64,000 nucleotides of DNA, taken from Ornatilinea apprima. GTDB lineage: Bacteria > Chloroflexota > Anaerolineae > Anaerolineales > Anaerolineaceae. The number at the start of each line of letters is the position of its first letter. Position 1 is the stretch's first letter. The translations under genes were made by a program, and so were the position numbers. Positions 61,925 through 64,000 of this stretch are shown here, one piece after another. The stretch is from contig NZ_LGCL01000002.1 of the NCBI RefSeq assembly GCF_001306115.1, positions 62,001 to 126,000 on the forward strand. The letters are read 5' to 3'. The notes beneath the pieces were generated by a model that saw only the letters and a program-made list of their open reading frames with translations, was not told where the DNA came from and ran no database searches.

Positions 61925-62920
61925 ATGGAAAACGATACCCTAACCGCAATTCCCGGGATCAAAGTAGGACACGCCCAGAATGAGACCGCCATTACCGGTT
62001 GCACAGTCATCCTTTGTGAAAAAGGCGCAATCGCTGGCGTGGATCAACGTGGAGGAGCGCCCGGCACACGCGAAACGGATTTGCTGCGTCCCATGCATCT
62101 TGTTGAAAAAGTTCATGCCATTATGCTCGCCGGCGGGTCTGCTTTCGGGCTGGATGCTGCCAGCGGTGCGATGAGATTTCTGGAAGAAAAGGGCGTGGGA
62201 GTTAACATTGGTGTTGCCCGCGTCCCTATTGTGCCCGCAGCCATATTACTAGACCTGGCCATTGGAGACCCATCAATCCGGCCAGATGCGAAAATGGGCT
62301 ACGCAGCCTGTCAGGCGGCCAGCGAAAAGGCAGTAGATCAGGGAAATTTTGGCGCAGGAATGGGTGCCACCGTGGGAAAAATGTTGGGACATGACCAGGC
62401 AATGAAAAGCGGTATTGGAAGCGCATGCATTGACCTGGGGAATGGACTCATGGTGGGCGCTTTGATCGCGGTTAACGCCTTCGGTGACGTAGTAGATCCA
62501 CACACCAACCAGATCATCGCCGGGGCCAGAACGCTCAAGAAAGGTCCTGTTCAGGTAGGAAAAGAGGATTACTTCGCCGATACGCTGTTCACAATGCGCA
62601 CCTTTGCCGGGAAGTCCATCCTCCAAATAGCCGGTTCACAAAACACCGTTATTGGGGTTATTGCCACCAACGCGAAATTGAATAAAGAAGAGGCCAACAA
62701 AGTAGCCCAAATGGCCCATAATGGGCTGGCCAGGACCATCCGGCCCGCACATACCATGTTCGACGGCGACACGATTTTCTGCCTGGCAACCGGCCAGAAA
62801 AATGCAGATGTGAACTTAATTGGCGCTTATGCAGTGGAAGCCGTTTGTCAGGCAATTGTCAATGCTGTGAAGTATGCAGAGCCAATGGGCGGCCTGCCTT
62901 CGGCCAAAACCAGAAATTAA
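61925..62920 (+). CDS. P1-family (S58) self-processing aminopeptidase
   Basis: A 331-aa Ntn-like hydrolase of the DmpA/BapA group: '[20 protein letters not shown]' opening, '[12 protein letters not shown]', '[16 protein letters not shown]', '[13 protein letters not shown]' and the processing/nucleophile region '[19 protein letters not shown]', where the Thr of 'VIATNA' is the expected nucleophile, then '[15 protein letters not shown]'. Members cleave N-terminal residues or D-amino-acid and beta-peptides after self-cleavage. AAAAGG precedes the ATG at 61925. No transporter or partner is adjacent. Confidence 0.92.
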   Translation: MENDTLTAIPGIKVGHAQNETAITGCTVILCEKGAIAGVDQRGGAPGTRETDLLRPMHLVEKVHAIMLAGGSAFGLDAASGAMRFLEEKGVGVNIGVARVPIVPAAILLDLAIGDPSIRPDAKMGYAACQAASEKAVDQGNFGAGMGATVGKMLGHDQAMKSGIGSACIDLGNGLMVGALIAVNAFGDVVDPHTNQIIAGARTLKKGPVQVGKEDYFADTLFTMRTFAGKSILQIAGSQNTVIGVIATNAKLNKEEANKVAQMAHNGLARTIRPAHTMFDGDTIFCLATGQKNADVNLIGAYAVEAVCQAIVNAVKYAEPMGGLPSAKTRN

Positions 62921-62956
62921 GGGTTAGATTCTCATCAAAGAGTCAACCGCGTAATG

Positions 62957-62962
62957 TATAAT
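62957..62962 (+). promoter_or_regulatory. Candidate -10 box for the DegV-family gene
   Basis: TATAAT preceded by TG, 77 bp before the ATG at 63040; the wider TGTATAAT is the same as that before the GmhB-like gene. No clear -35. Confidence 0.35.
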
Positions 62963-63039
62963 AGGGAAGATTAATTCAACCTTAATTTATTTTATCCACC
63001 TCACCATCTTTTTCATTCTCGCGAAAGGAAAAATTCATT

Positions 63040-63879
63040 ATGATAAAAATATTTGCAGACACCACCTCAAGCATTCCGGTTGATGTTGCAAAGTCTTTGG
63101 GGCTGGTCTACCTCCCGCAAATAATCATTTTTGGAGAAAAGACCTACAGAGACGATACCGAGCTGGATACGGCTATGTTTCTCAATCTGTTGAAATCATC
63201 TTCCGCATTACCCAAAACAGCCGCGCCACCGCCCGCTTTATATGCGCCCTATTATGAGGAATACGGCAAACCAGGTAATACGATCATCGTGATTTGCCCA
63301 TCGGCAAATCAAAGCGGAACGGTTCGCTCTGCGAGCGTTGCGGCCCAAGATTTCCCCAACGCCGACATTCGTGTCATTGATTCACGATCCATAGGCGCCG
63401 GGCTGGCAAGCATGGTGCTTAAATCGCTGGATTGGGTGAAGGCGGGAGTTGAAGCAGACACCATTGTGCAGCGGCTCGAGAACATGTCTTTACGCGAAGA
63501 TAATTATTTTGTGGTTGACACACTGGAATACTTACATAAGGGCGGGAGAATTGGATCAGCCCAGGCGCTGGTCGGTGGCCTGCTTCAAGTTAAGCCGATC
63601 TTAACAAACCGGGGTGGTTCTGCCTCTCCTGTTGAAAGCCAGCGGACCCAAAAACGCGCCGTCGCCCGCTTAAAAGAGCTGGTATTTGAAAAATGCCCGC
63701 CAACTTCCGAGTCAATGCTCGGCGTGATGCATGGAGACGCCCTTGAATTAGCTTCTTCACTTGCCCAGGAATTTCAAGCGCATTTTGGCTTTCCTGAGGT
63801 ACCAGTATATAACCTGCCGCCCGCTTTTCTGGTGCATGCTGGCCCGGGCGTCATCGGGGTTTCATTCTTCACGAATTGA
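63040..63879 (+). CDS. DegV-family fatty-acid-binding protein
   Basis: A 279-aa protein of normal DegV length: 'IFADTTSSIPVDVAKSLGL', 'YLPQIIIFGEKTYRDDTEL', 'CPSANQSGTVRSA', 'VIDSRSIGAGLASMV' and 'LEYLHKGGRIGSAQALVGGLLQVKPIL' (a DegV hallmark, shown in shortened form as LEYLHKGGRIG and LLQVKPIL). DegV/FakB proteins hold fatty acids for phosphorylation by FakA; no fakA gene is seen here. AAAGGAAAAA precedes the ATG. A terminator follows 16 bp after the stop. Confidence 0.93.
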   Translation: MIKIFADTTSSIPVDVAKSLGLVYLPQIIIFGEKTYRDDTELDTAMFLNLLKSSSALPKTAAPPPALYAPYYEEYGKPGNTIIVICPSANQSGTVRSASVAAQDFPNADIRVIDSRSIGAGLASMVLKSLDWVKAGVEADTIVQRLENMSLREDNYFVVDTLEYLHKGGRIGSAQALVGGLLQVKPILTNRGGSASPVESQRTQKRAVARLKELVFEKCPPTSESMLGVMHGDALELASSLAQEFQAHFGFPEVPVYNLPPAFLVHAGPGVIGVSFFTN

Positions 63880-63895
63880 TCTGCAATTTTCCTAC

Positions 63896-63931
63896 AAAAA
63901 GGCTGCCTTCAATCGAGGGCAGCCTTTTTTT
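63896..63931. terminator. Bidirectional intrinsic terminator
   Basis: AAAAAGGCTGCC and GGCAGCCTTTTTTT form a 12-bp stem with a TTC/GA-closed loop. A-run and T-run on both sides allow use in both directions, between the DegV gene and the convergent partial gene at the right edge. Confidence 0.92.
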
Positions 63932-63952
63932 ATCAACGGGTACGAAAATTTT

Positions 63953-64000
63953 CTACTTTCTCATCGCGCGAACCATGATTTCGGTAAGAACATGGTCTTT
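63953..64000 (-). CDS. 3' end of an unidentified minus-strand gene
   Basis: Reading the minus strand from 64000 gives 15 codons ('KDHVLTEIMVRAMRK') and a TAG stop at 63955-63953, followed 22 bp later by the bidirectional terminator. The fragment is too short to name. Its position and charge pattern fit a true C-terminus. Confidence 0.45.
   Translation of the reverse strand, partial: KDHVLTEIMVRAMRK

Noticed and set aside
61807..62010. 68-residue N-terminal extension of zwf
   Set aside because: It would cross the zwf promoter and overlap the divergent peptidase gene; the family starts near 61788.

Overview
The window looks like a chromosomal segment of an anaerobic or facultatively fermentative bacterium. 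The gene mix, Rex-like control of a fermentative adhE and the style of the secreted proteins suggest Chloroflexota, class Anaerolineae. This is inference from gene content only: no rRNA, tRNA or CRISPR array was found.

Left part (1-24.7 kb, mostly metabolic). A minus-strand run encodes a stand-alone GyrA C-terminal propeller protein, a LarA-family protein, a GPH-like MFS transporter, an Asp23 protein, NusB, a secreted lipoprotein with a TIM-barrel-like domain, and the start of pckA at the window edge. A plus-strand NarL-type sensor/regulator pair follows. Next come a four-CBS protein and a NuoE/NuoF-like NADH diaphorase pair with no catalytic partner. adhE has two Rex-like operators, one sitting on its -10 box, and a strong terminator. 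Then come a tyrosine recombinase, a Mut7-C protein, a glycosyltransferase under a Fur-box-like site, a split and frameshifted LysO pair, pgl, proBA and panD.

Centre (24.7-57 kb): a large cell-surface polysaccharide locus. Two plus-strand secreted genes (a clan-A glycoside-hydrolase-like protein and a PQQ-propeller protein with a dockerin-like tail) converge on a long minus-strand series. That series begins at a TTGACA-17-TAGAAT promoter at about 57.0 kb. A leader of about 200 nt ends in an intrinsic terminator just before the first gene, a PhoB-type regulator, which suggests attenuation of the whole locus. Behind it are an initiating sugar-phosphate transferase, a heptose kinase, an acyltransferase, a DPM1-like transferase, a B12-binding radical SAM enzyme, several GT2/GT4 transferases, two GT-C-like membrane proteins, two polymerase/ligase proteins, a Wzc-like tyrosine kinase, and two membrane-anchored Asp-box (sialidase-fold) proteins. 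A GmhB-like phosphatase lies in the opposite direction inside the locus.

Right part (57-64 kb): a patatin, a small membrane protein and an esterase form one operon. Then come an SH3-domain membrane protein and a zinc-ribbon protein sharing a symmetric promoter, zwf, a P1-family peptidase, a DegV protein with a bidirectional terminator, and the last codons of an unidentified minus-strand gene.

How the genes fit together: zwf and pgl supply the oxidative pentose phosphate pathway; pckA, adhE and the NuoEF-like pair concern C3/C4 and redox metabolism; the centre builds, exports and probably remodels a heptose-containing exopolysaccharide or surface glycan. Three genes (24759, 52877, 59684) have a -10-like box only 6-7 nt before the ATG and no Shine-Dalgarno, which suggests leaderless mRNAs.
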